Shown in pieces: positions 14,590 to 22,250 of a stretch of 33,380 nucleotides of DNA (its first letter is position 1; each line of letters opens with the position of its first letter). The notes beneath the pieces were generated by a model that did not search any database, was not told where the DNA came from, and worked only from the letters and a program-made list of their open reading frames with translations. A program made the position numbers and the translations under genes. The DNA is from an uncultured Dorea sp. (GTDB taxonomy: Bacteria > Bacillota > Clostridia > Lachnospirales > Lachnospiraceae): assembly GCA_910588745.1 (NCBI GenBank), contig CAJURK010000036.1:1-33380 (forward strand). Reading direction: 5' to 3'.

Positions 14590-15570
14590 ATGCATCCAGT
14601 TGTAAAAATTGAACGCGGCCCTAATGGCTGGGGCGGGCCGCTCCTGGTATCTGAAACTGAAACGCAGCATGTCGTAGCATCTGTTACCGGCGGCGGAATT
14701 CATCCCCTGGCGCAGAAAACCGCCGATCTCCTAGGCGTAAAAGCCGTAGACGGTTTCAGCAGCAAAGTTGAACCAGACCATATCATTGTCGCCTTCGTTG
14801 ACTGCGGCGGAACGGCACGCTGCGGCGTTTACCCGAAAATGGGCGTAAAGACGGTTGACGTTCTTCCAATCGGACCTTCCGGCCCTCTGGCAAGCTTTAT
14901 CAATGAGAATAATTTCTGTTCCGGGGTAACCCTGGATACCATTACGCTGGCAGAAGGCCAAGCCGCCGCTAACGCTGCAGAACATACCGCCGCCGCACAA
15001 GCAGAACCCGAGAAAACAGCCGCGCCGGAACCTGCTTCCGGCGGAGCCATTGGCATTATTACCCGCATGGGACGGGCTGTAGGCAGTGTTGTGCAGACGT
15101 TCAATCAGGCGGCCAGAAATACCCTGGATATCGTCATTAAGAATATCATCCCCTTTATGATGTTCATCAGCGTCATCGTGGGAATTGTAAACTATACGGG
15201 AATCGGCACAATTCTTGCCAACCTGGTAAAACCCCTGGCAGGAAGCCTTCCCGGTCTGATTGGATTATCGATTTTCTGCGGCATTCCTTTCCTGTCGCCC
15301 GTACTTGGTCCCGGAGCCGTTATAGCCCAGATCATCGGCGTTATCCTTGGAAATGAAATCGGCAAAGGCGTAATTCCTGTTTCATATGCCCTGCCTGCGC
15401 TGTTTGCCATCAACTCGCAGGTTGGCTGCGACTTCGTTCCGGTGGCACTGACACTGGCGGAAGCCGACGACGCCACTACATCCGTTGGCGTTCCGGCTAT
15501 GCTCTTTACCAGATTAGTAACCGGACCTATGGCGGTGCTGATCGCATATTTCCTTAGTTTTGGATTATAA
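14590..15570 (+). CDS. srlE: PTS glucitol/sorbitol transporter subunit IIBC (SrlE)
   Basis: This 326-aa two-domain subunit has an N-terminal IIB part (about 1-122) starting KIERGPNGWGGPL and carrying DCGGTARCG (71-79), where the phosphorylated cysteine is most likely Cys72. An Ala/Glu/Pro-rich linker (about 123-153) leads to the membrane IIC1 part (about 175-326) with FCGIPFLSPVLGPGAVIAQIIG and NSQVGCDFVPVALTLAEAD. It passes phosphate from EIIA to the incoming hexitol. The start at 14590 has AAGGAGGG 8 nt upstream; 13 further open codons lie inside srlA and are rejected. The usual third gene, srlB (EIIA), does not follow; a terminator does. Confidence 0.93.
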   Translation: MHPVVKIERGPNGWGGPLLVSETETQHVVASVTGGGIHPLAQKTADLLGVKAVDGFSSKVEPDHIIVAFVDCGGTARCGVYPKMGVKTVDVLPIGPSGPLASFINENNFCSGVTLDTITLAEGQAAANAAEHTAAAQAEPEKTAAPEPASGGAIGIITRMGRAVGSVVQTFNQAARNTLDIVIKNIIPFMMFISVIVGIVNYTGIGTILANLVKPLAGSLPGLIGLSIFCGIPFLSPVLGPGAVIAQIIGVILGNEIGKGVIPVSYALPALFAINSQVGCDFVPVALTLAEADDATTSVGVPAMLFTRLVTGPMAVLIAYFLSFGL

Positions 15571-15580
15571 GAATTTCAAC

Positions 15581-15610
15581 AGAAAAGGAGCTGTTCCCAG
15601 CTCCTTTTCT
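15581..15610. terminator. Strong terminator between srlE and transketolase
   Basis: A perfect 13-bp stem AGAAAAGGAGCTG/CAGCTCCTTTTCT encloses the loop TTCC. T-rich sequence follows mainly on the plus strand. The genes on either side converge, so it may serve both. Confidence 0.9.
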
Positions 15611-15626
15611 TCCGATGCATCCGCTT

Positions 15627-16565
15627 CTATACAAATGCTTTTACTCTCTCATAAATGCTGTCTGCATCCAGCCCGAACTTCTTCACCAGCTCCGCAGCCG
15701 GTCCTGATTCGCCGAATACGTCGTTGATTCCAATCTTCATTGTCTTTGTCGGCGCTTTCTCAGAAAGCACGTCGCATACCGCGCTTCCCAGACCGCCGAT
15801 TACGGAATGCTCTTCCACTGTGACTACCTTACCGGTCTCCTTTGCGGCAGCAACCACCAGTTCTTCATCCAGCGGCTTAATCGTATGAATATTGATTACC
15901 TTTGCATCAATGCCGTCTGCCGCCAACTTTTCCGCCGCCTCTAAGCAATTTGCCACCGGAAGCCCGGTTGCAATGATGGTCACATCCTTGCCTTCTCTCA
16001 AGACGATACCCTTGCCAAGTTCAAATTTATAATCCGGTTTGTCGTTGATCACCGGAACCGCAAGCCTTCCGAACCTCATATATACCGGTCCTTCATGCTC
16101 ATAAGCCGCTGTAACTGCCGCCTTTGCTTCCACGTCGTCAGCCGGACAGATCACCGTCATACCGGGAATGGTTCGCATCAGGGCGATATCCTCGTTACAC
16201 TGATGGGTAGCGCCGTCTTCGCCGACAGAAATTCCCGCATGGGTAGCTCCAATCTTTACGTTCAGCTTCGGATAACCGATGGAATTGCGCACCTGCTCAA
16301 ACGCGCGTCCCGCCGCAAACATAGCGAACGTACTTGCAAAAGGAATTTTCCCTGTAGCGGCAAGTCCTGCTGCCACGCCCATCATATTGCCCTCGGCGAT
16401 GCCGCAGTCAATATGGCGTTCCGGAAAAGCTTTCATGAACACGCTTGTCTTGGTTGCCCCTGCAAGGTCGGCGTCCAGTACAACGACCTCTTCGTGCAAT
16501 TTACCTAATTCCGCCAAAGCATTACCATAACTCTCTCTTGTTGCAATCTTCTTTACATCTGACAT
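15627..16565 (-). CDS. tkt: Transketolase, C-terminal subunit
   Basis: This 312-aa protein carries the pyrimidine-binding and C-terminal domains of transketolase. CGIAEGNMMGVAAGLA contains the catalytic glutamate (Glu58) that activates thiamine diphosphate, and FAMFAAGRAFEQVRNSI and GATHAGISVGEDGATHQ are family signatures. With the partner gene it moves two-carbon units between ketose and aldose phosphates in the pentose phosphate pathway. Its ATG lies inside the last codons of the partner gene (13-nt overlap), which favours equal production of both halves. Splitting into two polypeptides is common in clostridia and is not a frameshift here, since both reading frames have intact ends. Confidence 0.94.
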   Translation of the reverse strand: MSDVKKIATRESYGNALAELGKLHEEVVVLDADLAGATKTSVFMKAFPERHIDCGIAEGNMMGVAAGLAATGKIPFASTFAMFAAGRAFEQVRNSIGYPKLNVKIGATHAGISVGEDGATHQCNEDIALMRTIPGMTVICPADDVEAKAAVTAAYEHEGPVYMRFGRLAVPVINDKPDYKFELGKGIVLREGKDVTIIATGLPVANCLEAAEKLAADGIDAKVINIHTIKPLDEELVVAAAKETGKVVTVEEHSVIGGLGSAVCDVLSEKAPTKTMKIGINDVFGESGPAAELVKKFGLDADSIYERVKAFV

Positions 16566-17389
16566 AATGCTTCACCTACCTTCTTCAAATCTTCCATCGC
16601 TACCGCATACTGCTCGTCGTTCGGCGCGGAACCATGCCAGGATGCCTGATTCTCCATAAAGGATACTCCTTTACCCTTTACGGTCTTCGCGATAATTGCC
16701 GTCGGCTGGCCTTTGGTTTCCCTTGCTTCCTTAAATGCAGCCGCAAGCTGGTCAAAATCATGCCCGTCCACATTGATTACATGAAAATTAAACGCTTCAA
16801 ACTTCTGATCGATCGGATACGGAGAATTCACCTTGCTGATGTCTCCGTCAATCTGCAAGTTGTTGTTGTCTACGATTACTACCAGGTTGTCTAACTTCCT
16901 GTGAGCCGCAAGCATAGAAGCCTCCCACACCTGGCCTTCCTGAATCTCGCCGTCTCCTACCAATGTATATACGCGGTAATCCTCTCCGGACAGCTTTGCT
17001 GAAATTGCCATGCCGACCGCCGCCGAAATGCCCTGTCCTAAAGAACCGGAAGACATATCTACTCCTGGAATATGTTTTTTATCCGGATGTCCCTGCAGGT
17101 AAGAACCTGTATGGCGGAACGTCTTCAAATCTTCTACCGGGAAAAATCCTTTCTGAGCCAGTACGGAATAATAACCCGGCGTGGTATGTCCCTTCGACAA
17201 TACAAAACGATCCCTGCCCGCCTTATCCGGCTCTTTCGGATCCACATTCATCTCCTCAAAATACAGATATGTATAAATATCTGCCGCTGATAATGAGCCG
17301 CCCGGATGGCCGGACTTCGCGCTGTGTACCGCTTCAATCACACCTTTGCGAACCTCATTAGCAGTCTTCATAAGTTCTACTTTGTTCAT
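16553..17389 (-). CDS. tkt: Transketolase, N-terminal subunit
   Basis: This 278-aa protein is the thiamine-diphosphate binding half of transketolase. SAKSGHPGGSLSAADI (23-38), LSKGHTTPGYYSVLA, and the cofactor motif GDGEIQEGQ (145-153) ending in DNNNLQIDG (174-182) are visible. It works with the C-terminal subunit encoded next. AGGAGG lies 8 nt before the ATG. The pair forms its own transcription unit from a strong promoter with an overlapping inverted repeat (17440-17482). It sits beside the hexitol locus but on the opposite strand, so common control is not shown. Confidence 0.94.
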   Translation of the reverse strand: MNKVELMKTANEVRKGVIEAVHSAKSGHPGGSLSAADIYTYLYFEEMNVDPKEPDKAGRDRFVLSKGHTTPGYYSVLAQKGFFPVEDLKTFRHTGSYLQGHPDKKHIPGVDMSSGSLGQGISAAVGMAISAKLSGEDYRVYTLVGDGEIQEGQVWEASMLAAHRKLDNLVVIVDNNNLQIDGDISKVNSPYPIDQKFEAFNFHVINVDGHDFDQLAAAFKEARETKGQPTAIIAKTVKGKGVSFMENQASWHGSAPNDEQYAVAMEDLKKVGEALCQM

Positions 17390-17439
17390 GAAAATTGCCT
17401 CCTATTTTCTAGTATCCTTTCAAGTAACCTGATGTTTTC

Positions 17440-17482
17440 ATTATATAGACTAAAGCGCAGATGGTCAATAGAGCCTGCGCTT
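17440..17482 (-). promoter_or_regulatory. Promoter of transketolase with overlapping operator-like inverted repeat
   Basis: On the minus strand TTGACC (17463-17468), a 17-nt spacer and TATAAT (17440-17445) form a strong promoter. AAGCGCAG (17453-17460) and CTGCGCTT (17475-17482), an 8-bp perfect inverted repeat with 14-nt spacing, bracket the -35 box. This suggests a repressor site. Confidence 0.72.
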
Positions 17483-17507
17483 CTTATACAAATGTTCTGA
17501 ACATATT

Positions 17508-17534
17508 GTTACTGTTCACTTCGTTCACAGCAAC
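17508..17534. repeat. Intergenic hairpin between transketolase and recR
   Basis: GTTACTGT (17508-17515) and ACAGCAAC (17527-17534) pair over 8 positions with one G-T pair. The loop contains part of a GTTCAC/GTTCAC direct repeat. There is no T-run. It may be a dispersed palindromic repeat or part of the recR 3' region. Confidence 0.45.
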
Positions 17535-17550
17535 TTTCGCAAATCCATTT

Positions 17551-17568
17551 AAAATTCGCTTCGCGAAT
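17551..17568 (-). terminator. Short hairpin, probable end of the pfk–recR operon
   Basis: On the minus strand the 6-bp stem ATTCGC/GCGAAT with a 3-nt loop and TTTT follows the recR stop by 8 nt. The stem is short, so efficiency is uncertain. Confidence 0.45.
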
Positions 17569-17576
17569 AGGGCTTC

Positions 17577-18173
17577 CTAAAGCTCCGTCCGCCCCTCCAA
17601 CGCCCGGAGCAGCGTCACTTCGTCGATATACTCTAAGTCTCCTCCCACCGGAACGCCGCTTGCTATCCTGCTGACTTTGATTCCCGCGGGCTTAATCAAT
17701 TTGCTGATATACATGGCTGTGGTTTCTCCCTCTAAGCTGGAATTGGTAGCAATGATTACCTCTTCTACATCCCCTTCCAACCGTGTAATCAGCTCTTTCA
17801 GCTTAATGTCCCCCGGCCCGACTCCAAGCATCGGGGAAATAGCTCCGTGGAGTACGTGATATACGCCCTCGTATTTGCCGATCTTCTCATAAGCCGCCAG
17901 ATCTCTGGTGGTCTCTACGACCATAATCGTTCCCTGATCCCGCTTGCTGTTGCTGCATATAGGACACACGTCCCTGTCCGTTAAGGTCTGGCACCGCTGA
18001 CAGTAGCGCACGTTCTCCCTGGCTTCCACCATAGAATCCGCAAGCTCCCGCACCTGCTCCCTGGGCATGTGTATCAAATGAAAAGCCAGCCTCTGGGCTG
18101 ACTTTGGTCCGATTCCCGGAAGCCTTGAGAATTCCTCTATTAACTTACTGATCTGGCTGCTATAATAATCCAC
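17577..18173 (-). CDS. recR: Recombination mediator RecR
   Basis: This 198-aa protein has the full RecR plan: a helix-hairpin-helix (FSRLPGIGPKSAQRLAFHL, 15-33), a four-cysteine zinc finger (Cys58, 61, 70, 73), and a Toprim domain with VVETTRDLAAYEKIG and ATNSSLEGETTA. RecR with RecF or RecO helps load RecA on gapped DNA. Its start lies 14 nt inside the end of ybaB, a conserved coupling. It is last in the order pfk–dnaX–ybaB–recR; dnaX–ybaB–recR is a widely kept set. Confidence 0.96.
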   Translation of the reverse strand: MDYYSSQISKLIEEFSRLPGIGPKSAQRLAFHLIHMPREQVRELADSMVEARENVRYCQRCQTLTDRDVCPICSNSKRDQGTIMVVETTRDLAAYEKIGKYEGVYHVLHGAISPMLGVGPGDIKLKELITRLEGDVEEVIIATNSSLEGETTAMYISKLIKPAGIKVSRIASGVPVGGDLEYIDEVTLLRALEGRTEL

Positions 18174-18504
18174 CCGGCATTCCTCCTGTGAATTTGGACA
18201 TAGCCCCTGCCGATTCGGCGTCTACTTTATCCAATGCCTCATTGACAGCCGCAACGATCAGATCTTCTAACATTTCCACATCATCCGGATCAACAACTTC
18301 TTCTTCCAGCTTCACTTTTAACACCTGCTTTTTGCCGGATACCGTCGCCTCCACAGCGCCGCCTCCCGCTGTCGCCGTAAATTCTTTCGTCTCTAATTCC
18401 TTCGCCTGTTCCTCCATCTGGCGCTGCATCTTCTGCGCCTGCTTCATAAGATTTGCCATATTTCCGGGCATTCCTCCGCCCGGAAAGCCTCCGCGTCTTG
18501 CCAT
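18160..18504 (-). CDS. ybaB: YbaB/EbfC family nucleoid-associated protein
   Basis: This 114-aa protein has a Gly/Met-rich start (RRGGFPGGGMPGNM) and then the YbaB core: NLMKQAQKMQRQMEEQAKEL, a beta region GGGAVEATVSGKKQVLKVKL and the acidic VVDPDDVEMLEDLIVAAVNEA. YbaB forms dimers that bind DNA and may bridge it. AGGAGG lies 9 nt upstream. It lies between dnaX (15-nt gap) and recR (14-nt overlap), as in most bacteria. Confidence 0.95.
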   Translation of the reverse strand: MARRGGFPGGGMPGNMANLMKQAQKMQRQMEEQAKELETKEFTATAGGGAVEATVSGKKQVLKVKLEEEVVDPDDVEMLEDLIVAAVNEALDKVDAESAGAMSKFTGGMPGGLL

Positions 18505-18519
18505 GGGTCTTTTCCTCCT

Positions 18520-20091
18520 TTAATCTTCTATCGTTATATTCATATGAATCATTTTTTCTAAATCTTCGATATCTACAAACTGATCTTCAAAATGTCTGCC
18601 TTCTTCTACTTTCAAGACGTCAATCTCAACCGTCTTGCCAATCCCGCTTTCAATCAGCCGGGAGATTTCTTCTTTATGCTCTTTCTTTGCCACAAAATCA
18701 GCGCTCACTTCATCCGGAAGCACGATCTGAAGCCGGTCGTTTTCCCCGGCGCTTAACCGCGCCCTTTTCAGATACTGCCTCAGCATAACCGGAGCCTCTT
18801 CTGTCAGGCTCCGAAAGTTCTTTGCCGCCTCCTTCACGTCCTCGGACAATGCCTTAGGAAGTTCCGGCTTTCTCCTGTCCTCAAGCGGCTCTCCGGGTTC
18901 CTTCTTACCGGTATGCTCTGGAGCCGGCACGGCAATTCCCTTCTCAACCGCATCCTCCAACGCCCGGATTCTTGCAAGCAGCGCGTCCTGGCTGCTCTCC
19001 ATCTGAGGCTTGCACAGCTTGATAAACGTCACCTCCAAAAGCACCCTCTTCTGTGTGGCATACCTTAGCTTGCCGGTAAGCTCAGAAAAAACACGGATAA
19101 ACCGAATCAGCTCTTCCGGCTCGACCATCTTAGCCTCTTCTTTTAATTGCGCCAGGCTCTCTGTCGATACATCCAGAACCTCCTCCATATCGTCGGAACT
19201 CTGAATCAGAAGAAGATTTCTCAAATACCAGGTAAAATCTACCGAAAGCTGAGATAATTCCCTCCCCTGCATAACAAGTTCGTCCAAACTGGCTATCACC
19301 CTTTTCACATCCCGCGCAAGCAGTTCTCTAAACAGCCTGCTGAACACATCTGTATCTACTGCTCCCAGAACTTCCAGCGCCCTATCGTAGGTCAGCCGTT
19401 CTCCGATATAAAACGCCGCGCACTGATCCAGAAGGCTTAAGGCGTCGCGCATCGCCCCGTCCGCCGCCCTGGCAATATAGCGCACCGCTTTCTCCTCTAC
19501 ATCCAGACCTTCCTTCTGTATCAGCTCATTCAGCCTTTCGCAGATCGTGTCAATCGATATCCTTTTAAAATCATATCTCTGACAGCGGCTTAGAATCGTT
19601 ACCGGTATCTTATGCGCCTCTGTCGTCGCCAGAATAAAGATCACGTATTCCGGCGGTTCTTCCAGCGTCTTAAGAAGCGCGTTGAACGCCCCGATAGAAA
19701 GCATATGCACCTCGTCGATGATATAGACCTTATACTTTCCCTCTGTAGGGCGGTAAGCAACCTCCTCCCTGATTTCGCGAATGTTATCGACTCCATTATT
19801 CGAGGCGGCGTCAATCTCAATCACATTCATAGATGTGCCTGCTGAAACCGACTGGCACATCTCACATACTCCGCAAGGACTGCCCTCCGTCGGCTGCCCG
19901 CAATTCACCGCCTTTGCAAATATCTTGGCAACCGTCGTCTTACCCGTTCCCCTGGTACCGCAGAACAGGTAGGCATGGCCTATACGCCCCGTCTTTATCT
20001 GATTCTTTAATGTCTTTACAATAGCGTCCTGTCCCTTAACATCCTGAAATTCACCGGGACGGAACTTCCGGTACAGCGCCGTATAGCCCAT
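18520..20091 (-). CDS. dnaX: DNA polymerase III subunit gamma/tau (DnaX)
   Basis: This 523-aa clamp-loader ATPase starts MGYTALYRKFRP, the standard DnaX opening. Walker A GTRGTGKT is at 45-52, the zinc cysteines are at 64, 73, 76 and 79, and Walker B is in YIIDEVHML. Domain III is in the middle, and a charged Glu/Lys-rich C-terminal region holds the tau-specific polymerase/helicase contacts. The start at 20091 is chosen because GGGAG is 8 nt upstream; a GTG three codons earlier overlaps that site. The gene begins only 23 nt after the pfk stop, so the two are probably cotranscribed. No clear frameshift signal for a separate gamma form was identified by eye. Confidence 0.95.
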   Translation of the reverse strand: MGYTALYRKFRPGEFQDVKGQDAIVKTLKNQIKTGRIGHAYLFCGTRGTGKTTVAKIFAKAVNCGQPTEGSPCGVCEMCQSVSAGTSMNVIEIDAASNNGVDNIREIREEVAYRPTEGKYKVYIIDEVHMLSIGAFNALLKTLEEPPEYVIFILATTEAHKIPVTILSRCQRYDFKRISIDTICERLNELIQKEGLDVEEKAVRYIARAADGAMRDALSLLDQCAAFYIGERLTYDRALEVLGAVDTDVFSRLFRELLARDVKRVIASLDELVMQGRELSQLSVDFTWYLRNLLLIQSSDDMEEVLDVSTESLAQLKEEAKMVEPEELIRFIRVFSELTGKLRYATQKRVLLEVTFIKLCKPQMESSQDALLARIRALEDAVEKGIAVPAPEHTGKKEPGEPLEDRRKPELPKALSEDVKEAAKNFRSLTEEAPVMLRQYLKRARLSAGENDRLQIVLPDEVSADFVAKKEHKEEISRLIESGIGKTVEIDVLKVEEGRHFEDQFVDIEDLEKMIHMNITIED

Positions 20092-20114
20092 GTGCGTCAC
20101 TCCCTGATTCTGTC

Positions 20115-21197
20115 TTATTTATCGCCAAAACTAATACCAACCTGTCTGGCTTCCTGCACGATCTTCGAGCGCGGATCAACATATTTTAGTTTCCCCGCGA
20201 CCTCGGTAAGAGGAACCTTTACCGTTTCACCATCCCGGATCGCCGCCATATATCCGTATTCCCCGTTCAATATCATATTCGCGGCAAACGCGCCGAGGCG
20301 GGTAGAAAGAACTCTGTCATAAGGACATGGCGTACCGCCCCGCTGCGTATGTCCGGGAACCGTAATACGCACTTCCTGAGCCGTCTTCTTCTGAAGTTTC
20401 GCCGCAACCTCATAGGCAACCGACGGATAAATGTTCTTTTCTTTCTCCAGTTTTTTCTTCATCTCTTTTTTGGACAGCTTCGCATCCTTTTTTGAAATCG
20501 CCCCTTCTGCTACGGCAATAATAGTAAACCGTTTTCCTTCTTTTGCCCGCTTATTGATCATATCCGCAAGAACATCCACGTCATAAGGAATCTCCGGTAT
20601 CAGAATGATATCGGCGCCTCCCGCAATTCCCGCATGGAGGGCAACCCAGCCCACCCGGTGTCCCATAATCTCCACAATAAACACCCGGCTGTGGGAAGTA
20701 GCCGTGGTATGGATCTTGTCAATGGTATCCGTAGCAATATCCACCGCGCTCTGGAAGCCGAAAGTCATATCCGTCCCCCAAAGGTCATTGTCAATCGTCT
20801 TGGGAAGCGTAATCACATTCAGTCCTTCCTCGCTCAGCATGTTCGCCGTCTTATGCGTACCGTTGCCTCCAAGAACCACCAAACAGTCAAGGCTCAGTTT
20901 GTGGTAGGTATGCTTCATAGCCTCTACTTTATCCAGTCCGTTCTCGTCCGGATCCCTCATTTTCTTAAACGGCTGTCTGGATGTACCCAAAATCGTCCCG
21001 CCTACGGTCAGTATGCCGGAAAAATCTCTGGATGTCATCATCTTAAAATCCGAATAAATGAGTCCCTTATACCCTGCCTGGAATCCGTAAATCTCTACGT
21101 CGTTCCTCTCGTTAAAGATTCCCTTAACCACTCCCCGCATGGTAGCGTTCAATGCCTGACAATCGCCCCCGCTTGTAAGCATTCCAATTCGTAACAT
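20115..21197 (-). CDS. pfk: 6-phosphofructokinase, mixed-substrate (group III) type
   Basis: This 360-aa enzyme phosphorylates fructose 6-phosphate to fructose 1,6-bisphosphate. It opens MLRIGMLTSGGDCQALN. The diagnostic loop is GGNGT (110-114), where classical ATP enzymes have GGDGS and pyrophosphate enzymes GGDD. PKTIDND (132-138) contains the catalytic Asp136 but also the Lys typical of pyrophosphate or mixed-type enzymes. MGHRVGWVALHAGIAGGAD is the substrate-binding helix. The donor (ATP or pyrophosphate) cannot be fixed from sequence. The start at 21197 has AGGAG 10 nt upstream; a 10-codon upstream extension lacks support. It heads an operon with dnaX, ybaB and recR, an unusual partner for replication genes. 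Confidence 0.92.
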   Translation of the reverse strand: MLRIGMLTSGGDCQALNATMRGVVKGIFNERNDVEIYGFQAGYKGLIYSDFKMMTSRDFSGILTVGGTILGTSRQPFKKMRDPDENGLDKVEAMKHTYHKLSLDCLVVLGGNGTHKTANMLSEEGLNVITLPKTIDNDLWGTDMTFGFQSAVDIATDTIDKIHTTATSHSRVFIVEIMGHRVGWVALHAGIAGGADIILIPEIPYDVDVLADMINKRAKEGKRFTIIAVAEGAISKKDAKLSKKEMKKKLEKEKNIYPSVAYEVAAKLQKKTAQEVRITVPGHTQRGGTPCPYDRVLSTRLGAFAANMILNGEYGYMAAIRDGETVKVPLTEVAGKLKYVDPRSKIVQEARQVGISFGDK

Positions 21198-21238
21198 AAT
21201 TGTATCGCTCCTTCCGCAATGATTCATTAATTTGAAAT

Positions 21239-21273
21239 CTATTATAGCACAATCAAAAAAAGTATGCTACAAT
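21239..21273. promoter_or_regulatory. Divergent overlapping promoters for pfk and map
   Basis: A perfect TATAAT on the minus strand (21241-21246) serves pfk. TACAAT on the plus strand (21268-21273) serves the methionine aminopeptidase gene. The -35 region of each falls close to the -10 of the other, and neither -35 is a good match, so the two may compete for polymerase. Confidence 0.5.
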
Positions 21274-21355
21274 AAAGAAGCGGTGATGGCAAATGATTGA
21301 GGGCATTTGTCGTTTCTTTTCTCAATATTATTTCATAAAGGAGATGGATTCATCC

Positions 21356-22165
21356 ATGGACAGACTGGATATTAAGCTATGGAAACTCGCGGCAAAGGGA
21401 CAGATTGTTCCGGACCGGAGCCTGCTTAAGACACCAGAACAGATCGCAGCTATCAGGCGAAGCGCAGCGTTAAACACAGCGGTTCTTGACCATGTAGCCG
21501 CACATATCAAACCCGGCGTCAGTACTGCTGAAATTGACGCCCTGGTATACGACTACACGGTAAGTCACGGCGCCATTCCCGCCCCGCTGAATTTTGAGGG
21601 TTTCCCAAAAAGCGTCTGCACTTCCGTTAATGATGTGATCTGTCATGGTATTCCTGACGAACACGAGATTCTTCAGGAAGGAGATATCATCAACGTTGAC
21701 GTCTCCACGAATTTGGATGGATATTTCTCTGATGCTTCGCGCATGTTCGCGGTCGGCAGAATCAGCGACCGAAGCAAGCGGATTATCGAGGTCACTGCAG
21801 AATGCGTTGAACTGGGACTCCGGGCTGCCCGGCCATGGGGTCATCTGGGCGATATTGCCCATGCCATTCATTTCCACGCACAGGCCTGTGGGTATTCTGT
21901 TGTGGAAGAGATTGGCGGCCATGGAATCGGTCTTGCATTCCACGAAGAACCTTTTGTCAGTTATGTAACTCCAAAAGGCACGGAGATGGTTCTCGTTCCC
22001 GGCATGATGTTCACCATCGAGCCGATGATCAACGAAGGCAGTCCCGATTTCTTCGTAGACGAGGACAATGGCTGGACTGTCTACACCATAGACGGCGGTC
22101 TTTCCGCGCAGATCGAATACATGGTTCTGGTTACGGAGAACGGCGTAGAAGTATTAACGAAATAA
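21356..22165 (+). CDS. map: Methionine aminopeptidase, type I
   Basis: This protein of about 269 aa removes the N-terminal methionine from new proteins. The metal and catalytic residues are all visible: His in CHGIPDE, Asp in NVDVST, Asp in YFSDASRMF, His in GGHGIGLAFHEEP, Glu in FTIEPMI, and Glu in AQIEYMVLV. The start is uncertain. AAAGGAG at 21337-21343 is directly against an ATG at 21344, so the ATG at 21356 (12 nt away, protein start MDRLDIKLWKLAAKGQ) is preferred; the frame is open back to 21293. It is a single gene, divergent from pfk, with a good terminator. Confidence 0.92.
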   Translation: MDRLDIKLWKLAAKGQIVPDRSLLKTPEQIAAIRRSAALNTAVLDHVAAHIKPGVSTAEIDALVYDYTVSHGAIPAPLNFEGFPKSVCTSVNDVICHGIPDEHEILQEGDIINVDVSTNLDGYFSDASRMFAVGRISDRSKRIIEVTAECVELGLRAARPWGHLGDIAHAIHFHAQACGYSVVEEIGGHGIGLAFHEEPFVSYVTPKGTEMVLVPGMMFTIEPMINEGSPDFFVDEDNGWTVYTIDGGLSAQIEYMVLVTENGVEVLTK

Positions 22166-22197
22166 CTTACCGATTTCTTAAAGTTTAATCTTGGATT

Positions 22198-22245
22198 GAA
22201 AGGCTCCCCGGAAACTTGCCACTTCCGGAGAGCCTTTCGCTTTTG
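22198..22245. terminator. Terminator between convergent map and the GH13 gene
   Basis: GAAAGGCTC/GAGCCTTTC (9 bp) and, after one mismatch, CCGGAA/TTCCGG (6 bp) form a strong stem with a 9-nt loop. It is followed on the plus strand by GCTTTTG. It can also act on the minus-strand transcript, though the T-run there is poorer. Confidence 0.8.
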
Positions 22246-22250
22246 ATCTC

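Noticed and set aside
15627..17389. Possible frameshifted single transketolase gene
   Set aside because: The two ORFs overlap by 13 nt with proper start and stop codons, and two-subunit transketolase is normal in clostridia.
17508..17534. Hairpin near recR as a strong terminator
   Set aside because: It has no T-run on either strand; the smaller hairpin at 17551-17568 is better placed and followed by T residues.
21198..21227. N-terminal extension of phosphofructokinase
   Set aside because: The conserved enzyme start MLRIGMLTSGGD has AGGAG upstream, and the extra codons contain that site.
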